Source: Buxus sempervirens (taxonomy: Eukaryota; Streptophyta; Magnoliopsida; Buxales; Buxaceae). From it: a stretch of 64,000 bases of DNA. The DNA is taken from the NCBI GenBank assembly GCA_947561395.2, contig OX387190.1, forward strand, positions 25,910,858 through 25,974,857, read 5' to 3'. Each line of letters opens with the position of its first letter. Within the stretch, counting starts at the first letter, position 1. Below are positions 22,578 to 33,435 of this stretch, in pieces. A program made the position numbers and the translations under genes. The notes under the pieces are model-generated. The model had not been told where the DNA came from, searched no databases, and saw nothing but the letters and a program-made list of their open reading frames with translations.

Positions 22578-23257
22578 TGGAGAAATACCACTTTCACCCA
22601 GGGAAAGGCCTGGGGATCAATCTGCAGGGGATGGTGGAGCCAATCACGGCTAAGAAACTGATCCCCAAGGTAGGGTTGGGCTTCAAGCCCAGAGGCTGGA
22701 GAAGAATAAAGCACGAAGAAGGGGAGAGCAGAAGCAAAGGAAAACTCCCGCATCTGAGGGTGAACTTCCCAAAACCCGCTTATATAATCCAAATTTCTCC
22801 TCCTATGGACCAATCAAAACCTCCCTACTACAATGTCAACCCATTTCAAAAGCCTCCTGTTTCGGCCCTCCAACCCTATAACCCTTCTCCAATACTGGGA
22901 GCAGCAGATGGGCCTGGACCACAGCCCGAGCAGCAGGTGGACTTTTCTGAGGATGTTGGTGCATTCTTCGCCATGACTGAAGGCGAAAAGACAGGGGCAG
23001 ACATGGAACTGCCGTTTATTGACTGGGCCGCAGTAAAGGTTCCAGACAAGGTCATTTCTGAATTGGGCCCCGTAGCAGAAAAGGGCAGTACCCACCCGGT
23101 GATGATGGCATCAGATGCTGGGCTTGAGGAGCAGGCTTTCCCTATTTCCCCTACTCCCCAAAATTTTGTACTGAACAATTGGGAGGAAACTCCCCTTACC
23201 TTTGAAGCAGCGTTAGTTCGGCAAACTGACGCGGCTTCCAAAAAAAAACTCCAATAG
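22523..23257 (+). CDS. G-patch-like and linker segment of the polyprotein
   Basis: In the third frame the protease is followed by KVMEKYHFHPGKGLG, a G-patch-like glycine motif found between protease and RT in Tat-type elements, and then a long acidic linker with no recognised fold. The frame ends at TAG 23255-23257 just after an eight-A run. The RT frame begins within bases. In Ogre elements an intron is known between protease and RT. I could not identify a convincing donor-acceptor pair here, so either splicing or a frame change is needed. Confidence 0.7.
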   Translation, partial: CEKKKEKGTTAEKMVKKVMEKYHFHPGKGLGINLQGMVEPITAKKLIPKVGLGFKPRGWRRIKHEEGESRSKGKLPHLRVNFPKPAYIIQISPPMDQSKPPYYNVNPFQKPPVSALQPYNPSPILGAADGPGPQPEQQVDFSEDVGAFFAMTEGEKTGADMELPFIDWAAVKVPDKVISELGPVAEKGSTHPVMMASDAGLEEQAFPISPTPQNFVLNNWEETPLTFEAALVRQTDAASKKKLQ

Positions 23258-26200
23258 TGGAATTCCATTTCCCTGAAGGTTCTAATGGGCCTTCGTCTTC
23301 AGGGGAATTATGTTTAGAAGGCCCACAAAAAACCCAAAAAGATTTTTCTATTTTTTCTAGAAAATTTAATTTTTTCAAAAAGGTCCAAACCACTTATGAA
23401 CCATATAATCAGACCGAATTGGACCAGGTTGAATATGACTTCGACCTTGAGCTCGACTTTGATCTCATGGGGGTCGAAGAAGAGACCGAGGTCGAAGAAG
23501 AAGACGTTCCAAAAGAAATTGAATACCAATTGGAACGTCATGAAAAGGGGGTCCAACCTAATATTGAGGAGACCATATCCATAAATCTTGGGACCAAGGA
23601 AGACCCAAAAATTGTGAAAATCGGGTCATGCTTGTCTGATGTGCAGAAAAATGAAATGTCACAGTTCTTGGCAGACTACAAAGATGTGTTCGCTTGGTCA
23701 TATCGGGACATGCCGGGGTTGGACACTGACATGGTGGTGCACAAGTTGCCAATTTTGCCAGGGGTTAAGCCGATTAAGCAGAAGCTGAGAAGATTGAAAC
23801 CTGAATGGACCTTGAAGGTCAAGGACGAAGTGGTCAAACAGTTCCAAGCTGGATTTTTGGCAGTCTCTACGTACCCGGAGTGGCTCGCAAACATAGTGCC
23901 AGTACCAAAGAAGGACGGAAAGGTCCGAATGTGCGTGGATTATAGAGACTTGAACAGGGCAAGCCCAAAGGACGATTTTCCGCTTCCACACATCGACATT
24001 CTGGTCGATAATACTGCGGTACATAGCCTGTTTTCCTTCATGGATGGTTTCTCAGGATATAATCAGATCAAGATGGCTAAGGAAGATCAAGAGAAAACAG
24101 CATTTATCACACCTTGGGGCACATTCCACTACACAGTCATGCCATTTGGGCTTAAGAACGCTGGGGCAACATACCAGCGGGCCATGACTGCACTATTCCA
24201 TGACATGATCCACAAGGAGATGGAGGTCTACGTGGACGATATGATTGCCAAATCATGCAAAGAGGAGGACCACTTGATCAATCTGAAGAAAGTGTTTGAT
24301 CGTCTCAGGAAGTACAGTTTACGGCTTAACCCGGCTAAATGCGTCTTTGGGGCTACATCAGGGAAGTTACTGGGGTTTATAGTGAGCCGAAGAGGAATTG
24401 AAATTGACCCGGCTAAAGCCAAGGCCATAATTGAAATGCCAGCACCCAGAACCGAGAAGGAGGTCAGGGGCTTTCTTGGAAGAATTCAGTACATAAGCCG
24501 GTTCATAGCACAGCTCACTGCTATCTGTGAACCAATTTTCAAACTTTTGAGAAAATATAACCCGACGGTCTGGAATGAGGACTGCCAACAGGCATTTAAT
24601 ACAATAAAGAGGTATTTACTGAACCCGCCGGTACTAGTGCCACCAACTCCAGGAAGACCTCTGATCCTATACTTGTCAGTGTTGGAAACGTCGATGGGAT
24701 GTGTCTTGGGGCAACATGATGAGACTGGTAGAAAAGAAAGGGCAATTTACTATCTGAGTAAAAAATTCACAGAATATGAAGCCAAATACTCACCATTGGA
24801 GAAGACTTGCTGTGCTCTAGTGTGGGCCACTCAGAGGCTAAGGCATTATTTCCTTAGTCACTCCACGCTATTGATATCCCGGATGGACCCTCTGAAATAT
24901 TTATTTGAGAAACCAGCACTGACTGGCAGGACGGCAAAGTGGCAACTGCTACTGTCCGAGTTTGACCTCACATACATCACCCAGAAGGCGATCAAGGGTC
25001 AAGCCATAGCTGATCACCTGGCTGCACATCCTCTGCCAGAATATCAACCCTTGAAGACCAACTTTCCTGATGAGGCAATTCTGTACACTGAAGAGGAGGA
25101 CAGTGAGAGTTCTTGGCAGATGTTCTTTGATGGGGCCGCCAATATGAATGGGAACGGAATAGGGGCAGTCTTGGTTAAACCAGATGGTTCACATATCCCA
25201 ATTGCAGTAAAACTGAGATTCCAGTGCACCAATAACATAGCAGAATATGAGGCATGCATAATTGGATTGCAAGCAGCCATGGATCATGGAGTAGAGGAAC
25301 TTGACGTATACGGGGATTCGAGTCTTATCATCTTCCAAACAACTGGTGAGTGGAAAACCAAGGATCACAAATTGATCCCCTATCACCAGTATTTGGAAGA
25401 AATAAGTACAAATTTCACTCGAATTTCCTTCAACTATATGCCAAGGGCCAAGAATCAGTTTGCGGATGCTCTAGCAACCTTGGCTTCAATGGTCAGCATA
25501 TCAGAAGGAGTAGACATCAGACCACTGGAAATTGAGGTCCGAGATGAACCGGCTTACTGTCTCGTTCTAGAGGGAGCACCAGAAGAAGCAGCACCATGGT
25601 TTCAGGATATCAAGAACTTTTTGAATAATCGGAGTTTGCCGGAAAATGCCACTGCTACTGAGAAGAGGACAATACAGAGATTGGCTGGTCAATTTCTGCT
25701 AAGTGGTGGACATGTGTACAAGAGGTCACATAATGACATTCTGCTAAGATGTGTTGCCAAGGCTGAATCGGAAAGGCTGATTGAGACTGTACATGGAGGA
25801 GTCTGTGGGCCCCATATGAGTGGGCACATGCTGGCTAAGAAGATCCTGAGGCTGGGATACTACTGGACGACCATGGAGCATGATTGCTGTATACATGTCA
25901 GGAGGTGCCATCAATGCCAGATATATGCAGATAACAAGCATGCACCCCCAGGCGAGCTGCACAACATGACATCACCCTGGCCCTTCTCTATGTGGGGCAT
26001 AGATGTTATTGGCATGATCTCACCTAAGGCATCGAACGGGCACAGATTCATCCTGGTGGCAATTGATTACTTCACTAAATGGGTGGAAGCAGCATCATAT
26101 GCAAATATCACAAGCAACCATGTTATTAAATTTTTGAAGCACAATATCATTTGTCGCTATGGGCTGCCAAGTGCCATAGTATCTGACAATGCTTCAAATA

Positions 26201-26844
26201 TTAAGAACAAGGACATGAAGAAAATGTGTGAGCAGTTTCAGATCACCCACCACAAGTCAGCTCCGTATAGGCCAAAGATGAATGGGGCAGTAGAAGCAGC
26301 CAACAAGAATATAAAGAAAATCATTCAGAAGATGGTAGTGAGCTACAAGGATTGGCATGAAATGCTGCCACTTGCTCTACATGCCTACAGAACCTCGATC
26401 CGGACTTCAACTGGGGCAACCCCGTACTCCCTAGTCTATGGAATGGAAGCAGTCTTGCCAGTGGAAGTAGAAATCCCATCACTCCGAGTGCTCATGGAAG
26501 CAGAACTAGAAGAAGCCGAATGGGTCCAGTCGAGACATGATCAACTTAACCTGATAGAAGAAAAGCGGTTGAAAGCGCTTTGCCATGGACAGTTGTACCA
26601 GAAGAGAATGGCCCGGGCTTACAATAAGAAAGTGAGGCCCAGAACTTTCCAAGAAGGAAACTTGGTGTTAAAGAAAATTCTACCATTTCTGGAAGATCCT
26701 CGTGGTAAGTTCAAGCCCAATTGGGAAGGCCCATATGTCATCAAGAAAGTACTGTCAGGGGGTGCACTCATCTTAGCAGAAATGGATGGGTCAGATTTTC
26801 CTGAGCCCATTAACTCTGATGCAGTAAAAAGGTATTTTCCTTGA
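23257..26844 (+). CDS. pol: Pol: RT, RNase H, second RNase H, integrase (intact)
   Basis: An unbroken 1195-codon frame that should be read as a continuation (it has no upstream ATG). RT starts near codon 171 and has CVDYRDLN, FMDGFSGYNQI, MPFGLKNA and the catalytic YVDD at codons 325-328. The usual LTR-type RNase H spans about 469-570 (GQHDETGRKERAIYYLSKKF). A second RNase H keeps the full acidic tetrad at D625, E663, D687 and D737. The integrase has an HHCC finger (H846 to C884/C887) and catalytic D916, D977, E1013 with 35 residues between the last two. There is no chromodomain and it ends KRYFP. The paired RNase H domains mark the Tat/Ogre lineage, and all catalytic residues are present. 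Confidence 0.95.
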   Translation: MEFHFPEGSNGPSSSGELCLEGPQKTQKDFSIFSRKFNFFKKVQTTYEPYNQTELDQVEYDFDLELDFDLMGVEEETEVEEEDVPKEIEYQLERHEKGVQPNIEETISINLGTKEDPKIVKIGSCLSDVQKNEMSQFLADYKDVFAWSYRDMPGLDTDMVVHKLPILPGVKPIKQKLRRLKPEWTLKVKDEVVKQFQAGFLAVSTYPEWLANIVPVPKKDGKVRMCVDYRDLNRASPKDDFPLPHIDILVDNTAVHSLFSFMDGFSGYNQIKMAKEDQEKTAFITPWGTFHYTVMPFGLKNAGATYQRAMTALFHDMIHKEMEVYVDDMIAKSCKEEDHLINLKKVFDRLRKYSLRLNPAKCVFGATSGKLLGFIVSRRGIEIDPAKAKAIIEMPAPRTEKEVRGFLGRIQYISRFIAQLTAICEPIFKLLRKYNPTVWNEDCQQAFNTIKRYLLNPPVLVPPTPGRPLILYLSVLETSMGCVLGQHDETGRKERAIYYLSKKFTEYEAKYSPLEKTCCALVWATQRLRHYFLSHSTLLISRMDPLKYLFEKPALTGRTAKWQLLLSEFDLTYITQKAIKGQAIADHLAAHPLPEYQPLKTNFPDEAILYTEEEDSESSWQMFFDGAANMNGNGIGAVLVKPDGSHIPIAVKLRFQCTNNIAEYEACIIGLQAAMDHGVEELDVYGDSSLIIFQTTGEWKTKDHKLIPYHQYLEEISTNFTRISFNYMPRAKNQFADALATLASMVSISEGVDIRPLEIEVRDEPAYCLVLEGAPEEAAPWFQDIKNFLNNRSLPENATATEKRTIQRLAGQFLLSGGHVYKRSHNDILLRCVAKAESERLIETVHGGVCGPHMSGHMLAKKILRLGYYWTTMEHDCCIHVRRCHQCQIYADNKHAPPGELHNMTSPWPFSMWGIDVIGMISPKASNGHRFILVAIDYFTKWVEAASYANITSNHVIKFLKHNIICRYGLPSAIVSDNASNIKNKDMKKMCEQFQITHHKSAPYRPKMNGAVEAANKNIKKIIQKMVVSYKDWHEMLPLALHAYRTSIRTSTGATPYSLVYGMEAVLPVEVEIPSLRVLMEAELEEAEWVQSRHDQLNLIEEKRLKALCHGQLYQKRMARAYNKKVRPRTFQEGNLVLKKILPFLEDPRGKFKPNWEGPYVIKKVLSGGALILAEMDGSDFPEPINSDAVKRYFP

Positions 26845-27579
26845 GTGAATATTTCTAGGAAATGATCCGAGGCCATTTTTCTTTACTTCCTTCAAAATTT
26901 CAATCCCTAGTCTAGCCAAGTTGAGCCGGTTCGTTTCTTTGATCAACCCAAACCGGATTTACAGTCTTAAATTTGGGCAAAACAAATTAGGGCAAAGTAA
27001 GGAAAGAAAAAGAAAAAGAGAGGAAAAGCAATGGAAATGGCAAATGAAAGCCAAGTGTGAAAAAAGATGCAAAAAAAATGCAATTTGGGGAAAAATGGTT
27101 AAATTTATCATGACTGTAAATCCGGTTGACCTATTTCCACACTTGAAAATTTTTGGGCCTTTAATACCCTTTCTTTCATAAACTGAGCCTAGCCTTTATT
27201 TCGTCCTATTTTTAAGCCCTCGGTGATCTTAGCTTGTTCATTCAAATATCAGAGTAAGATGGGTGATGACGGAACTCAGAAGCCGGCCCTAGTGAAAACC
27301 GTAACTGGCGCTAGGGGCAATATTGGCAAAAAGGCAAAAAAGGAAAAAAATAAATAAGAAAAAATGAAAGAAAATCAGAGGTTGAGTTGATCATGGGGAT
27401 CTGAGCCTTAAGCAAAGTTGGCATGAGCAGAATGAAGCCGTTTTGGCAGTTGGGGATGACTCTAAAGGTCCTAAGATGGACGGTTCTGATCCCTCAGTAT
27501 TTTCTGGACTACCCTTTTCATTATTTAACCTGGTTCTAATTCCTTTAATTATAGGTGATTAAGTGCATGGACCAAATTT

Positions 27580-27615
<36 letters not shown>

Positions 27616-27798
27616 GAAAAATTATACTTTGGCCAGTGATGAGAAATCAAATACTTTTCATAAAACCTTTGTTTTTACAAGCATCTGAGCATTCTGAGGC
27701 CAATAATATAAAAACTTTATTTTGAATTAAAACCTTTGTATTTCCACTACTGGAGTTCAATTTTGTACAAAGGTATGAAAAATGTGCAGGAAATAAAG
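26845..27798. other. Spacer between pol and the first antisense gene
   Basis: No gene is supported. Pol ends at 26844 and the first antisense gene ends at 27799, so the two are tail to tail across about 950 bases, where both transcripts must end. An (AT)n tract lies at about 27583-27611. The short frame 26921-27181 is lysine-rich and has no known domain. Confidence 0.5.
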
Positions 27799-29505
27799 CT
27801 AATCCCTATCTCCTAGCCGCTCCTCAAGCTCCCGAATCCGAGCTGCCTGAGCTGCAATGACTCCTGAAGCCCCCTCTGCAGCGGGATCACTCAAGAAGGA
27901 AATGACCTCATCTGAAAGGGCCTGCCTGATCCACATACTCCTAAGGCTGGCCAAAGTATCCTGGTACTTCTGCCGGATCATACGGACCTCAAAGCGACGG
28001 GCCTGCCTCTGCTCATCCAGCTTCTCTTCCACGGCAATACGGCGTGAGATCTGCTCCTCAAGCTGCCTCTCCAGATAAGCGCCCTGTATCCTGAGCTCCT
28101 GGGCCTCCCTTACCCATATCTGCTGAAGCCGCTTATGAGAAGCCCGCTCAGACTCTAGAATGTCCTCATAGGTGGGAGCCAAGACTACAGGAGGATCTTC
28201 GGGTACCGGGGCCTGAGTCTGTATCTGCTCCTTGATCCAGAAGAGATAATCCTTCACATGGGCTTCTGAGAAGACTGGACCATGCATGAAGCGGACATAG
28301 GACCACTCCTTCATCAACCAGGCATTCAGCTTCATAGAAAGGGGCCCAAGACGATCCTCATATCCACATGGGATGATAATCCCCTGGGTCGCACGGAACT
28401 GACGAAGGACCCGCAGAGGAAGATACAACACTGCATGCTTCAGGCCCGCTAGGATCAGAAAGTTGCGGTCACGGAAACTAATCACTGTCTCTGCATTAGG
28501 CTGATAAGTGCCAGGCCATCTCACCTGGTCATCCTGAAGCGAGCCCAAGAAAGTGAACCAGCCCTGTTTGCCCCCTGGAATATCGGGGCACCCCCTGTTG
28601 CTCATCAAGAGAGGGACTTTCAGACTCGGGAAGAAGTGTCGATTGATCTCTTCAATCTGGCTCAAATGATCAAGTAGCCAAAGCTGCAAAGAAAGAGAGA
28701 GGTGTCAGCACATTGTATAAAAAAAAAAAAAAAAAAAGCAAGAAAGGCAAAAAAAGAAAGCCAAAAAGCAAGAAAAAAAGAAAAAAAAACTTTTTACCTG
28801 CAGGATCTGGGCACATGCTAGGAAGCGTTTCGACTTCCTATTGTAGCAGTCGGTTAAGGCCTGATATATCCCAGCTAAAATCATGGGGGCCAACCTCTCC
28901 CGCTCCCTAACCTGGCATATCACAGAAATCAAGGCCAAGTCCACCTCATCATCATCCCGTGGGAAAAGCAACTGGTTGACCACTATCAGGGTCAACGCAT
29001 TGAATCGGGCCTCCTTATCTTCTCCCCTCAAAAGCTTCTCAGTCAAAAAAGCCTTAGATAGGGTCAAAAGGGTGTCAGAATCCCCCAAGTCCTTCTTCCC
29101 TATGCCCAAAAAAGTAGAAGCTTCCTTCTTGTAACTGGGCCTAAGAGGTGGATTCACCACCTTCTCATCAAACCTCAGGCCCAGGATGGTTTCCACCTCC
29201 TCAATGGTTGGGGTCATCTCATGGTTCCCAAAACGGAACAAGTTGAGATCAGGAACCCAGTGACCAATCATGGCCTCTATAATCTCCCACCTGAAGGGAA
29301 CCTTGGGAATGAGCAGGGTATGGCCTAGGTTGGTAGTACCCCATCTCCTTTCCTCATCTAGGGTCATAGAGTTAACCCACCTTGTGTAAAAGGAATCCAC
29401 AGGGTTGTACCTAGTGAGATTTGGGGGTTTTGATCTAAAAGGCTGTTTTGCAGGGGAGGCAGTGTGGACAGACAATAATGGGGCAGAAGATGATCCGGAT
29501 TCCAT
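27799..29505 (-). CDS. Antisense gene 1: DUF7745 / plant-mobile-like protein, two coding exons
   Basis: Exon 1 is 29505-28798 and exon 2 28683-27799. The donor CTGCAG/GTAAAA and acceptor TTTGCAG/CTTTGG flank a 114-base intron with long T runs. The junction is phase 0 and gives QILQ-LWLL. The protein is 530 residues. The N-terminal half has FRFGNHEMTPTIEEVETILG, the hallmark of the DUF7745/plant-mobile-like family. The C-terminal part (from about residue 404) is a charged coiled coil with EARQ/LEERL heptads. ATG 29505 was preferred to 29598 because it follows a TATA box at 29614-29624 and opens MESGSSS. Function is unknown. Extra antisense frames are known in some Tat-lineage elements. Confidence 0.8.
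28684..28797 (-). other. Intron of antisense gene 1
   Basis: On the minus strand it starts GTAAAAAG and ends CTTTGCAG, with almost continuous T runs between. It separates two coding parts that join in frame. Its base composition is sharply unlike the GC-richer exons on both sides, as expected for a plant intron. Confidence 0.8.
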
Positions 29506-29613
29506 TGGATTTGACTGGAGCAAGCTAGAACTCAAGAGGAGGAAGAAAAAGGCGAAAAAGGGGTTTTCTAAACTCAAAAACTCGTAAAAAATGCTCAAAT
29601 CCCGAGGCAGGTT

Positions 29614-29624
29614 GCATTTATAGC
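29614..29624 (-). promoter_or_regulatory. TATA box of antisense gene 1
   Basis: Minus strand GCTATAAATGC lies about 110 bases before ATG 29505 and about 12 bases after the palindrome array at 29635-29776. The order array, TATA, coding start copies the order in the LTR, which suggests a related promoter facing the other way. Confidence 0.65.
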
Positions 29625-29634
29625 ATCTTTTAAC

Positions 29635-29776
29635 ATATCCGGTAACTCAGACCGGATACAAAGGCTTTGGTAATATCCGGATAAGTATACCGGATACAAA
29701 GGATTCCATGAATATCCGGTATGACATACCGGATACAAAGACCAATCAATGTATCCGGTATGTCAGACCGGATACC
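29635..29776. promoter_or_regulatory. Four palindromes at 38-39-bp period upstream of antisense gene 1
   Basis: TATCC starts at 29636, 29674, 29713 and 29752 (spacings 38, 39 and 39). Each unit is an ATCCGGT...ACCGGATAC palindrome of about 25 bases, the same motif and spacing as in the LTR. The array is directly upstream of the antisense TATA box. Confidence 0.85.
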
Positions 29777-29997
29777 GAGAAAAATGCAAAAAAAGAGAGC
29801 TAAGGATGAAAAAATCCGAATTTTTTACCTGTTTTACCTGCTTACATGTCATAATTGCATAAAATTGAGAACAAAAGATGTGCAAGACATGATAGAATGA
29901 ATAAAAAGTTTTTTTATATATATCTGGAAGTTGTGTACAGGGATGATGATATAAATACATGAAAATGAAAAAAATCCTAATCTACTCCTATGCAGGA

Positions 29998-32649
29998 TCA
30001 TCCCCCGCGTCCTCGGCCGCGTCCACCTCTACGGCCTCGCCCCCAAAGTGCTCGGCCTCTAGAGTAGGCAAGGATCCGCTCGGCTGCATGGTGAGGATGC
30101 CGACCTACCACCTGCTGAAGATGATACTCCAAGCAATAATCCTCGAGATCTGGGGGAGGAGCAAGAGTAGAATCTGGGGAAGAAGCCTTGGGCTCAGCAG
30201 CAACCGGCCCAACTGGGTCCTCATCCAAAGCATCCTCTGCTCCCGCAGCTCCAGAAGGCCCAGCATCAGCAGCAGAGGGGCCGGGACCAGAAGTAGCTGA
30301 GTCCACAGAAAAGAGAAAAATCAGAAGACTCAAATATAAGGAAGAATAAAAGAGGAGAATTAAAAGAAGATCATACCAGGAATGTCTGCAAAAGGAGCAG
30401 GAGGATCCGGCTCGTCAAGACCAGCCGCTGGGGCATCCTCGGGATCAGCAGCCCGAGCCGGAGATGGGTCAGGAATCAGGAAATCATGCTCAAAGAAGGC
30501 GTCCTGATCATGGACCGGGCCCTGCACAAGTCAAACAAGCATATCAGAATAGCAGAAATAGGAAAATGAAAGAAAAGAAAATATAAGAAGACCAGATACC
30601 TGTCTAGCCTGGAGCTCAGAAACTAAGGCCTCCAGCTCCCTGATCCGGGCATCCCGCTGGGCCACGACCGCATCGTGCTCCGCGATCATATCATCGATCG
30701 CAGCCCGCTGGCTCTCGAACCGGTCCCTGATGGTGTTCAGCTCGTGTACCTGTCAACAAAAACAGAAGAGGATCAGAAATGCATACAGAAAGGCAGATAA
30801 AAACAGGAAGAGTACAAGACTTACAGTGTCCTCATGGATCTGGATACGAATCCTGCCGATCTCAGTCACCCCGGCACGAGTGGGTCGATCCATCAAGCAT
30901 CCGATAGACACCCTCTGGAACCACTCGTCGTAATCTCCGGCTACTGTGAGCCCCTCTGCATCCAGGAAATGATCGAACTGATCTACATCAAAACCTGGGA
31001 GGAGTGTGTCTGGACCCACAGGAGGAGGAGGGACGGGGATGCGAAGTGCGCTGGTGTGCTGGAAGTACAGGCGCTCTCCTAAGTACATCACCCTACCAAG
31101 CCTCCCGAGGAAGCACTGGTAGGGCTGACGTCGTAGATCTCTATCGAAGGCGTCCTGTACCGCCATCTCACGAGCCACCCCAACATCCACGTCATCAAAT
31201 CGGGACAGAAGGAGCTGCAAAAAAGGGAAACTGTCAGGTACAGTCCAAATACAGGGAAGGAAAAGGAAAAGATAAAAGGCTTACATCAGATCGGCGGGCA
31301 CGGTCTAAGTGCACCCGGGCAGTGCGAGGCTGGTTCCTATCAGCATCTCGAACCTGGGCCGACCATCGCAGGGCCACAGGGAAATCTGCAACCTCAGGAA
31401 CCGGAGAGGGGCGGAAGAAGGTCATATAGGTGTACATGAACACCTGGCAAAAGAAAAATCAGTCAAGAAAAGATAAAGCCTAATGAATTAAACCAGACAG
31501 ATGAATGCAATACCTGTAGAATCTGCCAGAAGAACCGGCTGCTAACTCCATCACCTCTCGGGGATGCCAGACCTCGAACTGCACGGCACAACCCGGCCAA
31601 GATGGTCCCATAAATGAGCCGACCCCATGCCAGCTGACTGGTCTGGCGGAGATCTCTCAAGGCATCCAAGAAAAGGGGGCTGACGCCGGTCGTATCCTCC
31701 GGGAAGAAGCAGCTCCCCAACATCAGCAAGAATACGTGCCGGAAGATAGGAACAAAAGCAGCATCATCCACAGCCACAGTCCTGTGTCTCCCCTCGAAAT
31801 GTCGAGCCAGACTCTCCCGCAGCCAGCTAATGGAGAGCCGGCCGCTCCGCCCATCCCAAGCAGTAGGTGGCAGGGCCTGATACCCCAGAAGGAGGCCAAT
31901 ATCCTCCGCAGAGGGTCGCTCCAAGATGATGGTCCGCCCCGTCAACGGAATACCAGTAATCATCACAAAATCGGAGGGGCGGATCCCCAGCTCCACGTCC
32001 GGCAAATGAAACGACTGCGTCTCGGGGAAATATCTCTCCATCATGGCAAAAATAAGCGGACGGTCGGCTCTGAAGGATGGGATGCTAAGAAAATGATCCA
32101 GGTGGCACCTCCCAAACTCCCGCCTGAGTGCTGGAGAAAGCGACTGAGCTAGATCACTAAATCTGCCCCAGCTACCTCGTAAGTGGGAGGAATGATAGGG
32201 AAGCGGCACATCTGCCTTGATGCACATAGAAGGGTGGCTATCCAAGCCATGGAGGAGCTCTGTATCATGCACAGAGGCCCTCAACTCCTCAGAAACCCCG
32301 GCAAGGGCTACAGCAACCCCCTCCGGAGCCGTATCTCTGGCTCTGCCTCGACCTCTACCACGGCCTCTCTCGCCCTCAGGGGCCTGATCCTGAACCCGGC
32401 CTCTGCCTCGGCCTCGACCACGAGCGGGTGCAACCACGGGCTGAATCGCAAAGGAACAAGGTGAAGATTTGTGTAGAAAGAAGAAAGAAAGAAAAATTTT
32501 TGAAAGCCTACCTCAGCAGAGCTCTCTCTGGAGTCACCTAATGGCTCAGACAAGGTGGCGCTGGAGCTCGCCTCTGTCCGAGCTCGAGAACTGGAGGGCT
32601 GATCAGCTGGGTCAACCTCCTCTCTAACTCGAGAACGACTCCTAGCCAT
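29998..32649 (-). CDS. Antisense gene 2: plant mobile domain protein, seven coding exons
   Basis: Exons: 32649-32512, 32440-31514, 31443-31285, 31214-30825, 30749-30600, 30521-30377 and 30296-29998. All six introns are GT-AG, and the joins keep one frame (phase 0 five times, phase 1 at the last), giving 735 residues. Exon 2 starts with GR repeats and then a plant mobile domain (FPETQSFHLPDVELGIRPSD, FVMITGIPLTGR). Exon 4 continues the domain, exon 5 is a coiled coil (RIRELEALVSELQARQ), exon 6 is acidic and proline-rich, and exon 7 ends in an RGG-like tail (GRGRRGGRGRGRGG). Plant mobile domains occur in host proteins of the MAIL1/MAIN type linked to silencing, and in transposons. A role here in regulating silencing or silencing escape is inference only. 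Confidence 0.85.
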
Positions 32650-33435
32650 CTACACAGGGAAGTGTTTTATGAATTTCAGTTTAAATTTATGAAATTTTGC
32701 TTTGCTTATAGTTCACGTTCAGTTTTACATGATTTTTCCAGGTCATCGTGAATCGTGTCCCGAGGTTATTTGGTATTTCTGTCCAATTAACAAGATATTC
32801 TATTGCTAAGGCACTTCCAAGTGTTGTCCTAAGATATTTCTGTAAAGTTTAATATTTTCTTAATTTGCTTTCAGGATTACCAGACGTAATCAGAAAAACA
32901 ATGTGCAGAGCAAAGTCCATTCAAGAACAAGTCATGGAGGCACCGCCTCTATTGGAAAAGTGTTAAAGTGAAAAGTCCAAGCAGGTTGAAAAAAAAAAAA
33001 AAGAACAGCATGGCATTTGCGATCCAAGGGTAGTCAGAGGCATTCATTATCAGCAGTGCAAAACCAATCAATGGACATAACCAATTGAAGAGACAGGGCA
33101 AAATTCAAATACAAATTCCTACCATGAACAATTCAATTGGGAATTGGTATGAGAACAAAAATATAGCAAGACTTACAGCAAATGAGGAATTAAAGTTTGT
33201 TCCAACAGGCAATCAGGAAACAAGCAGTATGCAATCAGAAAATTGTCAAACATGGTCAATCTCAATTCATATAGCAATTCAGTTCAAACAGGAATCATTC
33301 AGAAATTGCCAATTGATGGGTAATCCAAAGTTCTCCACTGCTAAGACAGAAATATGCAAAATTCGTCCAAGCCACAACCAAGTTGCTACCAATGTGCAAT
33401 CGGTCCACCATAAAAAAAATTTTTTTTCTGCTTAC
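32650..33435 (-). other. Probable 5'-UTR intron of antisense gene 2
   Basis: On the minus strand CTATTG/GTAAGC at 33436/33435 is a strong donor, and CTGTGTAG at 32651-32650 is an acceptor whose AG is directly followed by the ATG at 32649. The sequence between is AT-rich and non-coding, and the sequence upstream of the donor is GC-richer and leader-like. This would link the gene to the palindrome pair at 33798-33863. Inferred from sites only. Confidence 0.5.
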
